From: Morchella semilibera
Lineage: Eukaryota; Ascomycota; Pezizomycetes; Pezizales; Morchellaceae
Direction: 5' to 3'
DNA: 64,000 nucleotides
Assembly: GCA_009192285.1 (NCBI GenBank)
Contig: WBVU01000022.1
Coordinates: 186,001-250,000, forward strand
The notes under the pieces were generated by a model. The model saw nothing but the letters and a program-made list of their open reading frames with translations, was not told the DNA's origin and ran no database searches. The translations under genes and the position numbers were made by a program. Shown in pieces: positions 21,901 to 34,800 of the stretch; the stretch's first letter is position 1; every line of letters starts with the position of its first letter.

Positions 21901-24900
21901 CTAGATCTATAGAAGAGGGATCCGGGAAGGGGGAAGGAAACCTTGTCGTCGAATATTCCCCCCCAAAGCTCGGCTTCCAGAAGTAATGCCGTCCAACTAC
22001 GACAACCCGAGCCGATCAGCGTGTGCGACATCCGCCTTACTAGAGTGCTCCCCTCCGGCCATTATGGCCCACTCATCGTCTATTCCCTCATGCACCAGCA
22101 CCAGCACCAGCACACAGAGCAGAAAACACACAGAGCAAAAAAAGGAATAAATAAAAAAAAGATGCGGAGCGCACATAACACCTCAACACCTCACGCAATA
22201 AAATAATCTCTACTTTTCCCCCGCCAGCAACCATCCCCCCGCCCCCCCTCCGCGAAATGGAATCACTCCGGTGCCGGCGTGAGAGAGGGAAAGAAAAAAA
22301 AAATTTCTAGCTAGTAGCTAGTCCCCGATTGCGAGGCACATCCAGCCAACCTGTCCCTGTGTATGTACATACCCGTACATATGTACTTACGCGCGTGAAC
22401 GTGCTCCCTGCATTGCAGGGAAAGTGAGAGAGCATGAAGGAGGGAGGGAGGGGAGTGACTGCAACGCCGACGACAGCGACAACGACGACGGTCCACCGCC
22501 CACCGACGTTTGAATTGACCCTACTCGTACATGCCATATGTATGCCACTCTTGAAGAAAACCATTTGCCGGATAAAGTAACTCTTTGTATGTATGCTATA
22601 CCCCCTCCATCCCTGTGGATAAAATAGTGTAGGTACATACACCATGGAGAGAGAGAGAAAAAACCGGCATAACCCTAACCCTAGCCGGAACGAACCTAAG
22701 TAGCCGGTGGTGCAATAGTTACTCTCTGGTTCTTTCTTTTCTTTTCTTTTTTTGAGGGAATATACCGAGTATGTGGGTTCCCTGGACAACTGTAAACCTG
22801 CTCCTTCGGTAATGCGGTGTAGCTATAGCTAGCTAGCTAGCTAGGGGGGGTGGGTAGAGTGTCCCGGGCAGTAAATGCGAGTGATTCCCGTACCGCATTG
22901 CTTTTGCTTTGTATACTTCATGTATATGCGCGATGTCTTGGATTGGGGGGAGGGTCTGTATCATGCTTTTCCCCACTGTACTCCCACTATTTCCCGAAGC
23001 CAGCAGTGTCTGTTGTGCTCTGGGGCAGCACGCAGATACGACATTCGTGATACCGTTACGTCTCGGCCACGCCAGAACACGTGATATTAGGATCATCACC
23101 TCATGATAGATCACTCGGGCGAGAGAAGGAAATCACCGCGCGAGACACCCCTCTCCACACACACACACGCGCGCGCATCGAGTGATCTCGGGTGCTGCCG
23201 CAAGGGACCCCTAGATATATACCGCATATCTTGTATATAGATCTCTAGCTTTTATTTCTATTTTTTATTTTTATTTCATCTTATATGATCATGAGTGGAC
23301 GTGGGGCCCGCCGTTGATGCGGAGGCCGATTGAGTGATCTGCCGTGTCTAACCCCCCGCCCCAGTGGGTCGCCGGTCGGGGGGGTGCAATATCAGGTGCT
23401 GAGGTTTTTCTTTTTTTTTCTCCTTCCTGTGGAAAAAGAAATATGGCTGCTGCTGGGCAGGGTAGCTCCCGGGGATGTGGTCAACTCAACTCAACTCAGT
23501 CAACCCAGTGCCTACAAGTTCTATCCCGGGCTGTCGATATACTTTGCAATTAACTGTTCCTCTCCAGCCAGCGGGCAGGTTGGCGCGCGGTGGATGAGTG
23601 AGAGTATAACTAGCTGTAAGTACATACACAGCTGAGCTGATGTCCCCCCCTCCGACCAGCCAGCCTACGGAGGAGCTCTGCCTGTGTAACTAGCTACATG
23701 TACATAGACAGACCCACGCGCGCGTAGCTAGCTAGCTAGCTGCTAGTACCACCGACCAGATCGGAAAATAAAAATAAAATAAAAAAATGCGGGGGGGGCT
23801 ACATGTACTTGGCGACAGCTCCGTCGGAGCTTCGACGACTGGCGTGGCACTCGGTAACCGCACATATACCGAGCGGGCGGGTGGGTAAGATTAATCCCCC
23901 AAACTATACGGGCTAGGGCCAATTGTAGCCGTGGGTGCGGTGCGGCAGTGTGGTGATTGTGTGTAGTGGTTTTACGGTCACTCGGGCCCATAATTGCAGC
24001 GCGCGTTCAACTCTCCACGGCGGGCATCAACCCCCCCAGAAAAGAAAGAAAAGGATGATCTACATAGATATAGATCAACGCCGTATGTAAACCACCGACC
24101 CAACCCAACCCAATCCACTCCCGCGAGAGACCCCCCCCCAAAAAAAAAACCGTTTATCCCAAACCACGTACCTTTGTAGATCCCCCCGCCGGTCGGTGGC
24201 CTGGCGAGACAAGACAGCAATACAATACGATACAATACATCCCACCCCACCCCACCGAGACGTGTACCTAACAACAGTACTTACACCGCCGCTAGAAGGA
24301 ACGTCGGCACAAGCAGAAGATGCGCGTACCAATGTAGTTACCTAACAAGTGATCCACCGTCCATCGCCAAAGCCACCACCCCGCACCTACCGGCGGGCGG
24401 ACATCCCCTTCCATCCGTAGGTTAGAACCCCCCCCCCCCGCGGGGACATCGGGCTATAAAAAGCATATATATATACACCCCTCCCCGCCCCGCCTCCTAC
24501 CCCTGCCCCCTGCGCCTGGCCCCCAAAAGGAGGCAGATGAAAGCCAGGTGAAAGCCCAAGCCAGCAAGACCAGACCCCGGCGGGCGCGCATGGCATACCA
24601 GCGCAACACAACACAAAGGCGCCCCCTCATTCCATACACAGCTCCAGCCCCTTCCAGCCGTACCCACCCCCTCCCCCCACTCTCCACTCCCCACCCCCAC
24701 AACTCGTCCGCATCACCCACAATCACTCGCCGTCACCGCAAATCACTCGTCTCCAGCACACGCCATCACTCGTCTCCCCCCTTTCCCGCCTTCGCCCTCC
24801 CCTCCACACACGGCACAGCACGGCACGGTCTTCATCAATAATTGATTACCCCCCCACAATAGCGTACACTCCTCCACCTTCCCCCACAACCCTCCCCATC

Positions 24901-25174
24901 CACCCCCCCAAAAAAGAAACAAGGGTGATATCGCAGCTGGCTAACAAAAACACACACACAGAGAGACGCAGAGATACAATTCGTAATCATACACCACAAC
25001 AAGAAGAAGGAAGAAGAGATTCTAGATATCCAGAAGTGCGTTGCGATTTTCAAGAACAGAATATAGAAAGAAAAAAAAAGAAGAAAAAGGTTACAAGAAA
25101 TACCAAAGAAAAAATAAAGAAAAAACATAGGCAGGGGGGTATCTAACTAGTGCCCACACAGCCAGTGCCTGCTC
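18933..25174. other. 6.2-kb gene-poor block with dense simple repeats
   Basis: No gene can be supported. Notable content: (GGT)n about 19363-19393, (GA)n about 19549-19580, (CAG)n about 20397-20427 followed by (TCTGTC)n to about 20467, (GT)n near 20795 and 21110, (AGCT)n near 22825 and 23725, and AACCCTAACCCTA at 22671-22683. There are three TACATGTA and six ATCACTCG words. A minus-strand frame at 21490-21750 (86 aa, hydrophobic, starts MIIYMDWGL) is the only frame with even faintly protein-like composition, and I could not place it. Confidence 0.5.
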
Positions 25175-28088
25175 CTACTCCTTCATCTCCTCGTCCTCCT
25201 CCTCGTCGTCGCCGCTGCTACCCCTCGTGACCTTCTCGCACCCCTGCGCAAAAAACATCTTTGCCCTAAAGTCGTAAGGATTTTCGATCGAGTACAAATT
25301 CCCTACACAATTAGCTCTCCGCCCTACCCCCCAAAAAAACAGGAAAAGAAACTCACCTCTCGGCACCATAAACTGCGCCCCCCTCCTCACCCTAAACGTA
25401 TTATCACCCACCTTAACCGCCACCTTCCCCTCCACCACATAAAAGACCAGATGCATCTTCCCAGAGTTCTTGGTCCTCTTGATGCCCCCGGGCGGGATCT
25501 CGACCACGCCCGTCCCAAAAAAGTCCTCGGTACACGTCTTGACAAACGTAAAGTCGCCATTCGCCACCTCCACCGTCACGATCCTCTCGCGCGAGAACGC
25601 CAGCTCGCGCTCCTCGAGCTCCTCCTCGTCCTCGTCCTCGTGCCCATGCCCCCGCTCGCGGTAGGGCCTGACATAGCCGCGCACGACGCCAATCTCCCGT
25701 CCACGACCTGCGTCTCCCAGTCCTCCTCCTCGGGATCGCTGTCCTCCGCCTCCTTCCTGGCCGGCTTCGCCGCGGCGCGCTTCCGCTTCGCTCCTGCGCG
25801 GTGCTCCTCGGGATCGGACTCGACACGGATGATCTCGGAGATACTCGGCATCGCAATCACGTCTTTACTGCGCTTGCCGTCGAGCTGGTATACAACCTTC
25901 TCGCCACGCCAGTATGCAAGAGGCGGGACAGTGGCACGGGTTGAGCGCCGCGCGCCGGCAGGGTCGACGGATGCTGCACGCGAGGGGGGCTTCTGCGTGA
26001 TGATTCGCTGGCCGCCCTTTTTGTTTGCAGTTGCTGCGGCGGCAGCGGCGGCAGCAGCGCGCTTGGAACGGGGTGTGAAGGACTGAAGCTCGGGGCTGAG
26101 CTGCTTGGAAGGTTGTTTGGATTTGCCTTTTGCAGCAGCGGCAGAGGCGGTCTTGGTGCGCTTGCGGGAGGGGCCCGGGTCCGCATCTACCTCCTCGTCC
26201 GCATCCGTGTCGGCGGGCTGTTGCGTGGAATCGAGCGGTGATTCCGGGATCTCAATGACCTTAGCCTTTCCTCTGCGGTTACGTGTAGTAGCCGGCCCAG
26301 AATCCTCCGAGCCCTCAGCGACGGCGGCAGCGGTCTTCTTGACACGGCCCTTAGCCGGCACCTCCACCTCCACCTCCACGGTCTTGGTGGCAGCCTTCCT
26401 CCCGCGCCCGGCCTTGGCCGGCACAGGGTCCGGACTCTCAGGGTCAATGACGACTGCAGCGGCTTTTGCGCGACCCTTTGTCGCCGCCGGTTTAGGAGCT
26501 GCCTCTTCTTCAGGCTCTGCGTCGGATGTCTTTGTGACCTTCTTTGGTCGGCCTTTGGCTTTAGGTGCTGGGTCCGACTCGGGCTCGGAAACCGACTGCT
26601 GCTTCTTCGCATGGGCGTTATTGGGACGGGGCGCAATTTCCTCCTGCTCCTCTTCCGCCTCGGCTTCTGGCGCCTTAGCACCTTTCCTCGGACGGCCAGC
26701 CTTCGGTTCTGCCGCTTCAGCGCTCTTCTTACTGCGTGCCCCAACCTTCTTCTTCGGAACCACAACCTCCTCTCCTGCCTCCTCCGCCTCCTCCGCCTGG
26801 ACGGCAGCCTTGCCCTTCTTCCTACGGTTTGCGGCAACCTTCGACTTGGGCGCAGTCACAGGCTCTGGGGCCTCGTCGACCTCGGTTTCCTCGTCGGCCA
26901 CTGGGTCTGGTTCTGGGGCGGCAGGTTTTGGGGCTTGCTTCCTACCCCGGTTTGCAGCGGCGGGCTTTGGTTTTTCGACCTCGACTTCAGTGTCCGCCTC
27001 TTCCTCTCCCTCTTTCTCTGGTGCTGCGGCTGGGGCAGCCTTGGCCGCGGCCTTTCTGCCTCGTACGGCGGGTTTTGGCTTCGGTGTCGGCTCGGCCTCC
27101 GACCCTTCCTCAGATTGCTCTTTTTCCTGCCTTGTCTCTGCGGCGGCGGCGGCGGCAGCAGCAGCCCTCCCCCCCTTTCCCTTTGCGCTACTACCGTTAA
27201 CCTTCCTCTTCTCTACCGACGCCGACGCTCTTCCTCTCTTCTGCACCGGGGTGGTGACCGCCTCCGCGACAATTCCATCCATACTATCCTCCGCCTCGAC
27301 CTCACCCGCACCTACGTCCTCGCTCCCCGCCTCCTCATCCTCATCCTCCAGCAGCGAGAACACCTTTTGCGGCGCCGCGGCCGCCGGCTTCCTACTAACC
27401 AGCAAGCCCCTCTTCGCCGGCGCCTTCTTCGCCTTCTCCTTCTGCGCCGCAGCGGCCACAGGCTTCTCCACCACCTCCGGCAGCGCCGGCGAGCTCTCCA
27501 CACCCGCCGTAGTACTCGCCGCACCCACACCCGCAAACAGCACCCTCCCGACACCAACACCAACACCAACACCCCCCTCATCCGCCGGCGTCCCAAGCCC
27601 CACGCTCGCGGCCCTCCTCACCGGCGTCGCCCCAATCGTCGTCTTCACGGGGCTCCTCGCGCGTGGCGGCATCGACGCCCTACTGTTCAGTCTTGCCGGG
27701 GCGGGGGTGGAGCTGGTCGTCACCAGGTCCATACTCATCGACATTGTTGTTGCTGCTGTTGTAGCCAGCTTCGCTGGCGAGCTTGTCGGTTCGGCGGGTG
27801 GTGGTGGGGCAGGCGTCGGGTGCGTGGTGGCGGGAGCGGGCGTTTTGGCGGGGGAGCTGAAGAAGCCGGAGAGTGGCTCCATGCCGAGTTCGTCGCGGTG
27901 GCCGGTATCGGCGACTGTCACGCCGGTTTTACTAGCAGTAGTAGCAATGTTTAGTATGGATGATGGCGGGGGGAGAGGGGGGGGGAGGGGGGAGGGGGGG
28001 AGAGAGGAGGGGGGAGAGAGGAGGGGGGGGGAACACACCGGCCAGCGACGCCGATATCGGTGAAGTTTGTGTCGCGCTTTGGCGGCAT
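25175..28088 (-). CDS. mif2: CENP-C/Mif2 inner-kinetochore protein (one apparent frame break)
   Basis: Centromere protein C, which binds CENP-A nucleosomes and recruits the Mis12 complex. Exons on the minus strand are 28088-28039, 27931-25357 and 25302-25175. The N-terminus (DTNFTDIGVAGRKTGVTV) fits the Mif2 N-terminal region. A very long Lys/Ala/Glu-rich linker follows. The CENP-C signature is RRSTRATVPPLAYWRGEKV. The C-terminus is a cupin dimerisation fold (FGTGVVEIPPGG, MHLVFYVVEGKVAVKVG, FMVPRGNLYSIENP) with an acidic tail. Between DWETQVVDG and GVVRGYVRPY the frame shifts at the GGG (plus-strand CCC at 25696-25698). Adding one base gives DGEIGVV and makes the total exactly 918 codons, which supports a missing base. 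Length is at the long end for the family because of the linker. Confidence 0.93.
27932..28038 (-). other. mif2 intron 1 with homopurine tract
   Basis: A 107-nt GT-AG intron following the 50-nt first coding exon. On the plus strand, about 27966-28031 is almost pure G with scattered A (GGGGGGAGAGG units). The coding strand is therefore an unusually long C/T polypyrimidine stretch immediately behind the 5' splice site, with the 3' end TACTACTGCTAG. Confidence 0.7.
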
Positions 28089-29326
28089 TGTTACAGGGTG
28101 GGGGGGCTGCTTCCTTCGATCCTTTCTAGCAAGACCACCGATTCGCAGCGTAAGTTGTGAGTTCCAATGGAGAGTTGTGGAGTTCGTGGAGTTCGTGTGT
28201 GCGTGCGGAAGACGTGTCGAACGACGCGTTGGTGGTGGTGAGGAGTCTGTGCAGTACCTTCTATCTGCGGACTTTTGAGAATGGGTGTGGTCACGTGGGG
28301 TCTTGGAATTGGAAGAGAGGCGGTGGGGGTATTTAACTCTGATATGATAAGGTGGGAGAGAGATGAGAGATGAGAGATGGTGGGGGAGAGATGGTGGGAG
28401 TGAAAGAGGTTGGAAGGAGGGATGGTGAATGGATGGATGGATGAGGGGGTGGAAGAGATACGGTTGGTGGTTATACACATGCGGGTAGAGGAGATGGGAG
28501 GAGTGAAGGAAGGGAAGGATGAGATGGATGAGATGGATGAGATGGATGGAACGTGCCCTCCCTTCTCTCCCTTCTCTCCCTCCTCAACCCTCGCTCTCAT
28601 TGACAAACAACAGCCAGATCACACGACATCACTCTCAACCTCTCAGTGCGTGTGTTTCTACCACCAATACCTCATCTATAAACTATGTAAGTACCTCAAT
28701 CCCGTACCCTGCCAGTGCACAATGACAAACCCACCCCCCCACCCATACTTACATGTACAGAGAAAGAAAGATGCACACACAAAACAGAACAGGGAGAGAT
28801 AGAGGGACCCCAGCAGACCACGAAATACGAAGTTTTCGGGGGGGGGAGAAAACGAATATAATCATCCTTTCATAAGGAGCTCAGATTAAAGAGCACTCAT
28901 AAAACGACTACACTAGGAAAAAGAGAATAACAAAAAAAAACTCCATGAACGTGAGCTAAAAAGATAAAAGGTAAGAAAAAATGTGGACAAGAAGAGGTAC
29001 ACAAGTAAGGTAGGTAGAAATGACAAGAAGAATAAGGATAAGGAGTGAAATCAAACATCCATTCCGCCCCCCCCCCCCTCCGTTCCGCTCCTCCTCCTCC
29101 CCAAGGTTTATATATCATTCAAGAAGGTAAAGAGCAAAAATCAAAAGGAAAAGCCAAACCACCGCACCTCACTACCCACGATGATCCCTCAGAAAAGAAA
29201 AGAAAAGGTCTACCGGAAGTAACTGAAATAAGAATTCACTCAGAAAATAGAAACTCGTCATAAAGAAACGAAAAAAAGAGGACCCGATAAAAATATATAA
29301 AAAAAAAAGTGACTTTGTACTACGAT
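28089..29326. other. intergenic between pns1 and mif2
   Basis: Promoter of mif2 and 3' region of the transporter gene. It includes GGATGAGATGGATGAGAT repeats (about 28515-28550), a TACATGTA at 28750, and an A-rich stretch before 29327. No gene is seen. Confidence 0.5.
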
Positions 29327-31874
29327 CTAGCCACCAAACACCATCTGAGCCTCCCTGCAGTGTCCACCATTCGGTCCCTCGGAGCCCACACACACTAGGC
29401 ACGCATCCACAATATTACTCAGGCACCCCTCAGTCGCTCCCAACACTGCCCAACCAATCGCTCCCGCAATCAAACCCACAATATAACCGTATGCGCTCCC
29501 GCCATTAATATCCCTAGCAGTTGTAACCCAAGCCCCTATCCCCATGCTCAGTGCTGTGATACCACGGGTGGCTGTCAAGAGCATCTTGCTGAACTTGTAT
29601 GCCGTCCGTGGCTGCTTGGTGGTTCCATATCCCGCTGTATCAATGAATCTCATGCCCGCTACGGCCCGGGACGAAGTGATCAAGGGCTGGGAGTGGATCG
29701 CGGCGTAGGTCAATGTCAGAGGGTTAGTGAGCGACGCTACTGGCGATGTTATGAAACTGTAGCAAAACATATGGATAAAGGCTGCAATGCGCCTTGGAGC
29801 CACCATTAACGGAACCCGAACGAGAAGCGCTACGAGGGAAGAGAAACATATTGTTCCAAAGAGAGTGGTGGTGGAGTGTGTAAACGCAGCCTGCATTATA
29901 TCCTTGGATGAAGCTTTCGGAATCTGGTGTCTGTGAAAGTACCATTGGGAAACCGTCGCAGCAGAAGTTGCCCTACAAAACATTAATATCACAGAAAAAA
30001 TACGACTAAAAACCGGCTTACCTCTGGATATTTGAGCAGATCCCCAAAGTCCACAAATACATCATAATGTAGTATGTAGCAAGCATCATCATCTTAGTAT
30101 CCAAATGCCACAATGGAACACCTATTCCCGTCAGCCCCGCGCAGCCATCTCCATTTCATAGCCACAAAAACTCACCTCCTACAATGTAATTCCCCATCCA
30201 AAACATTCTCGTAAACATGGCAACCCACACCCAAGTGAACACGCAAATGACGCCCAACGTTCCGAAACTCAAAAGTACCAGGGCTGCATTCTCTCCGAGG
30301 ATTTTACAAGCAAGCTGGATAATTCCTATGGCACGACCCAATGCATTCTTTCCCCTCCACGCAAACAAGATCCAGAACGCGGCCATGACCGCTGGGAAAA
30401 TACTGCCCCACCTCATGGCTTTATCTTGCGGCGCGTCGCCTTCCCATTTCCCGCGATACGACATGATGAGTGGGTACATGCTCAAAGCCACCAATATTAT
30501 GGCACTGCCCCAAGTATGAGGAAGAGCAACGGTTTTACAAATGCCCGGAGAAGGTACATCCACACTAAAGAAACCCCGATTGCAAGAAGTGTGTCTATCG
30601 TGAGAAGATGGATTGAGGACCCTATCGTACGATATATTGTATCGAGACCACCCAGCTTCAATTCTTCTGTGTGTAGCCACACTACGAAAGATGTGGTAAA
30701 TAAGCAAGTCATTAACACCATATATAAAGTACCCCATATTGCATCATGGGATGGGGGTTCTAGGGGCGGATATGCCACCTGTTGGGGGATCTAAAAGACA
30801 CTTAGTATAAACTTGGATCAATCAACCCAGGCTCAAAAAAGAAACAAGGACCATTGATGGAGAGAGTGCGAGGGGTAACTTACAATGCTCATATGAGGCC
30901 CACGCGGCTGGGTGGGCGAAGAGAGTCGCGGCATAAACGTAGTCTCTGGCTTTTTATCCGGCAGATTAGATTTTGGCGGCGGCGGTCTTCGGAACTGCTG
31001 AAATGCAGGCTCCTCTTCCTCATCATCATCCGACGGCATCTGAATGCAGATATCCCTCGGGGGCCGATCCGCACCATCGTCATCATCATCCTCCAACAAA
31101 GGCCGCCTTTCATAGCCACCAAACGGCCTTTGAACAGCCGACTCCACCATGTCCGAATGGTCGATACCCTCCGGCATCATTCCTAGCCGTACGCTATCAT
31201 CTAGTCCTATATCTACCATTCTCCCCTTTCCCTTAGCACCCTTTTCCGTCCCGTCGCTTCCAGCAGAGCCTGGTCTTGATGTCGACCTAACCAGCGATGA
31301 CCCAGCCGACCTTGAAGCTCTCCACGAGCTCTTGATGTTATTCGAGTTTCCCAGAATCGACAGCCTCGACTTCCCCTTCCCCCCGCTCCGCCGTAGCTCC
31401 TGCGTGCTCCCACCAGAATCGTCTTCATCATCCTCCTCCTGAACCGTCGCGTTCGAGGATGCATATGCCCCAAAATGCCGTCGGCTGCTCTTCAAGGCGT
31501 AGAAATCCTGCACTTCCTGTTCGTGCTCCTCATCCGGGGGCATAAAGTCGGCAGCCGAGTGGAATAGCGGTGCGGGGTTGTGCGGGTTATTTAGACGGCC
31601 CTCGCGTATGGCACTCATCCGAGTCTGGGACTGCGCCAGAAATCGGGAGGCATCTGGGAGCAGCACATCTTCTGGTTAGCTAGGGACTCTGGGGTATAGT
31701 AGCATGTGAAAAGGCAACGCAAAAGCCCGAATACGGGGACAGCAAGATACGATGGGTAAAATGGGGTGATGGGGTGGGGGGTGGGGAACGGATGAGCGGC
31801 GATAGCGATACTGGAGGGATAACATTTCTACAGATGGGTTATAGGAGGGGTCTGAGATTACATTCAGAAAACAT
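29327..31874 (-). CDS. pns1: CTL/Pns1-family choline-transporter-like membrane protein (one apparent frame break)
   Basis: Multi-spanning SLC44/CTL protein of the plasma membrane or endomembranes; fungal substrate unproven. Minus-strand exons: 31874-31862, 31668-30884, 30778-30176, 30121-30022 and 29972-29327. The 13-nt first exon joined to the second gives MFSEYVLLPDASRFLAQSQ, a start typical of fungal homologues. About 255 hydrophilic residues follow, rich in S/D/E/R with RRPLLEDDDDD. Then come around ten hydrophobic segments, including ALGRAIGIIQLACKILGENA and the family's C-terminal block YGYIVGLIAGAIGWAVLGATEG. At plus-strand 30500-30502 the frame shifts (LILGAVP|IILVALSMYP). Adding one base restores AVPIILVAL and gives 715 aa with all exon phases agreeing. 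Confidence 0.9.
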
Positions 31875-34800
31875 GATGGCGAGGCAGAGATGCCTTTGTG
31901 CCCCAGCGAAACAGAAGCTATCGGACGATGTACTACTCAGGCAGTGGCGTCAGCAGTCGAGAGTTGTTGATCTTTATCACTACTGATAAAAAAGAAAAAG
32001 TTGATGGATTATATTTTGTTGTTCGTTGATGGGACGGTGGTGGTTGTGGTAGTTGTGGTGGTCCGAACTCCCAAACGAGAACGAGAGGTTGAGAGAGGAA
32101 GATGAGGCGGCACTTGGTTGTGTTGTAGTTGAGACGGGGGGGGGCGCGGTGGGCCCAGGCGGGACACAGGACACAGGTAAGTGTATGTATGTAATAGGTG
32201 GGTGTGAAATGAAAGAGTCAACTCTCTCTGTCTGTCTGTCACAAGCAAGGAAGCACAAGCACAAGCACAACAAGCACAGGGGGTAAGCTCTCTCTATCAA
32301 CCAACACCCTTTGAACGATAGAGAATGGTTACTCTAAAAAGGCATTTCTCACCACCTACATATATGCCTGGCTGTGGGAAACTGGTGCCTTTGTAATAAT
32401 TATATGCAACACGAGATGATAAAATACATCTCTCTTTTGAATTTTTACAATAGTATCATGCACGCATACCTACTGGCTTGTTGGAACCTTTGGCCCGGGA
32501 GCAACTGACCGCCAAATGACAGTAAAGCGGCCATCCGCACCGACATCACGCTCCTCCCGCGGGAAAAAAAAAAAAGATCACTTCTTACCACAAGATCAGA
32601 CCGAGGAGGAAAGGGAAGGGGGGGGGTGTGATTGTGATTGTGGTTGTGGTTGTGGTTGTGGGGGTTACTAATATCGCCAAGCCACGTCTCCACCTGTCTC
32701 TGCAAGCTTTCAAGATCTCTGGGCTCTTCATATCGGCCACAGTTTGTGCTGCTTCGCTGGCTTGGAGATACAAGTTACAGATCTCCTACAAAATACATGT
32801 AATATCCAGTTGGGGAAAGTGTATCCTGTAGACGCACTCCTGGGGGTATGGTTATCCTGGGGGTACGACTAACTCCTCATAAATTTGAAAACCAAGTTCA
32901 ACAAAACAATGCTCTGGATGGGTGCTGACAATTAAGAAACGCTCTCCATATTCTTACAAAAAGTACCATCTGTTCTTAAGAATTTCGTTTAATTCATTAC
33001 TGAAATTGGGTGGTATTAGTCATACCCCCCGTTTAACCATACCCCCAGGAGCTCGTCTATCCACTCCTCCGTGGACAGCTACATACAGTGACAGAGTACA
33101 ATGTCAGAGTATGCACTCTCGCATTGCCATACTATGCTCTGGAGTACATGTAGTCATAACACACATACATGTATGCATCCGGATCTCACAGTTCCTGCCC
33201 CCTCCCTCTTGACTCTGTCTATTACTCATACATGGCACATCGAAGCAACTTGCAAGGGTAGCATGGGTCAGGTACGGCTCCCGGATGCAAGCCACGAAGC
33301 GAGTGCAGAACTAACTAGGCCCAAGCGAGGCTATTTTTGCCCTCAAGGACGATCTCCTAAGAAACATCAACTTGAGCCTCATGGTCCCCTAGCTATCTCT
33401 CTCAATCTAGATCTCATCAGAACATGTACAACCTATATACCATACCCGCCTAGACAACCAGCAACCGCAACGAGATCTCGAGAATCTTGCATAAAAGTAA
33501 ACTTCGAATCTCATCGTCAACACTGTACCGACATAGCTTCCCGTACAACCCTTCCTAGACTAATGTAAGGCAGCTTAGCTTCCTTCTCATCCCTGGGGAC
33601 CTGGATTCTGTAACCAGGCAGGGGCTCCAGCTATGATGCTAGAGCATCATACTACTCTAGATTATATTACTAAATCCACCATATGGCGCTGGCAGTACTT
33701 CCAAGTTCCAAGCAGGGCCCAGCTCTATAGGGAACCTGGATCGGAGTAGCAGCAAACAACAGTCAAGGGCCCTTTCCTCTTCTACATGCAGGATTAGTGG
33801 CTTGGCAAAGTTAGATGTTTCCCGCAGGGGCACGATAATTCGATTAGCTTTTCCAGCGTTGCACCAGGACCAGGTGCAGCAGAAACATCTCCATATGGGC
33901 CGGTTCGATGGCCGGTAAGGTACAAAAAACCAAAGAGGTGACAAGGACGGGATGAGCTGACGCATGCGGCTGTCTGCATCGACTACATACATGTAGTACA
34001 TGTAGTCGCTGGAGCCTTGGATCAGTCATATCGCATCACTCGATTTTTCTGGAAGGCGGGAATTAAACAAGCTCTGACTCACAATGGGTTTAAATGTTGC
34101 AGAGGGAGCCTGCCTTGTACGGCCTTGACTGCACATTGCGTAACTCTGTTTGTACTATATGGCAACATGTAAGCATGCGTGTATAAAGTATAGCTAAATA
34201 ACGTCTGGTGTTTGAGATTGTCTCCGGTAGTAATGCTTCCCTAGAAAACCCGGGTTCCACAATTCTGTAATGACTCAACTATCATTACCTAGATCACGTG
34301 CTCACCATCAGCCAGATCAGCAGACAGCAGAAAGTTTATAATACCAGCCTAGGTAAGGTACCGATATCTTTCAATGTATTTGGAATAGTAGCTCTCTGGG
34401 GAGGATTTCCTATAGCGGAAACATAATAATACGGGGGGTTATATATATCAGCATGGTGGCTGGTGAGTAAAAGTGAGTTTGGCCGCTAATAGGCACATGT
34501 ATCAATTAAGGTAGTATTGCGCACCAAGTTTCACGCCCTGCCATAGATTATGCCGAAGGCCAAGGCCCGCAACGAAGAGGTAGTAGACGACCGACACTGA
34601 TGTACTGGGCGCCCTCCAGACCCTGTATTTCGCAAAACAGCCGAGGCCCATATTTATTCATATGTGGTCACTCGTTTCCAAACAATAACAAGCCCACTCA
34701 CCCCTAGGCAGACCACAACCGTGCCAGTCAGCCAGCGTTTTTGAATACTTCAAGTTACACGCTGCTGCTGCTGCCACTATTATTACTAAGCATCGAAAGC

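Noticed and set aside
22671-22683. Telomere repeat array
   Set aside because: Only two CCCTAA-type units; an interstitial telobox, not a chromosome end.
26105-28063. 652-codon plus-strand open frame
   Set aside because: It is antisense to Mif2; its Ala/Ser/Pro-rich composition is the mirror of the GC-rich Lys/Ala/Glu linker and has no motif.
33657-34001. 114-codon minus-strand frame with protein-like stretches
   Set aside because: Other frames over the same DNA are equally open and the start overlaps TACATGTA repeats; no family recognised.
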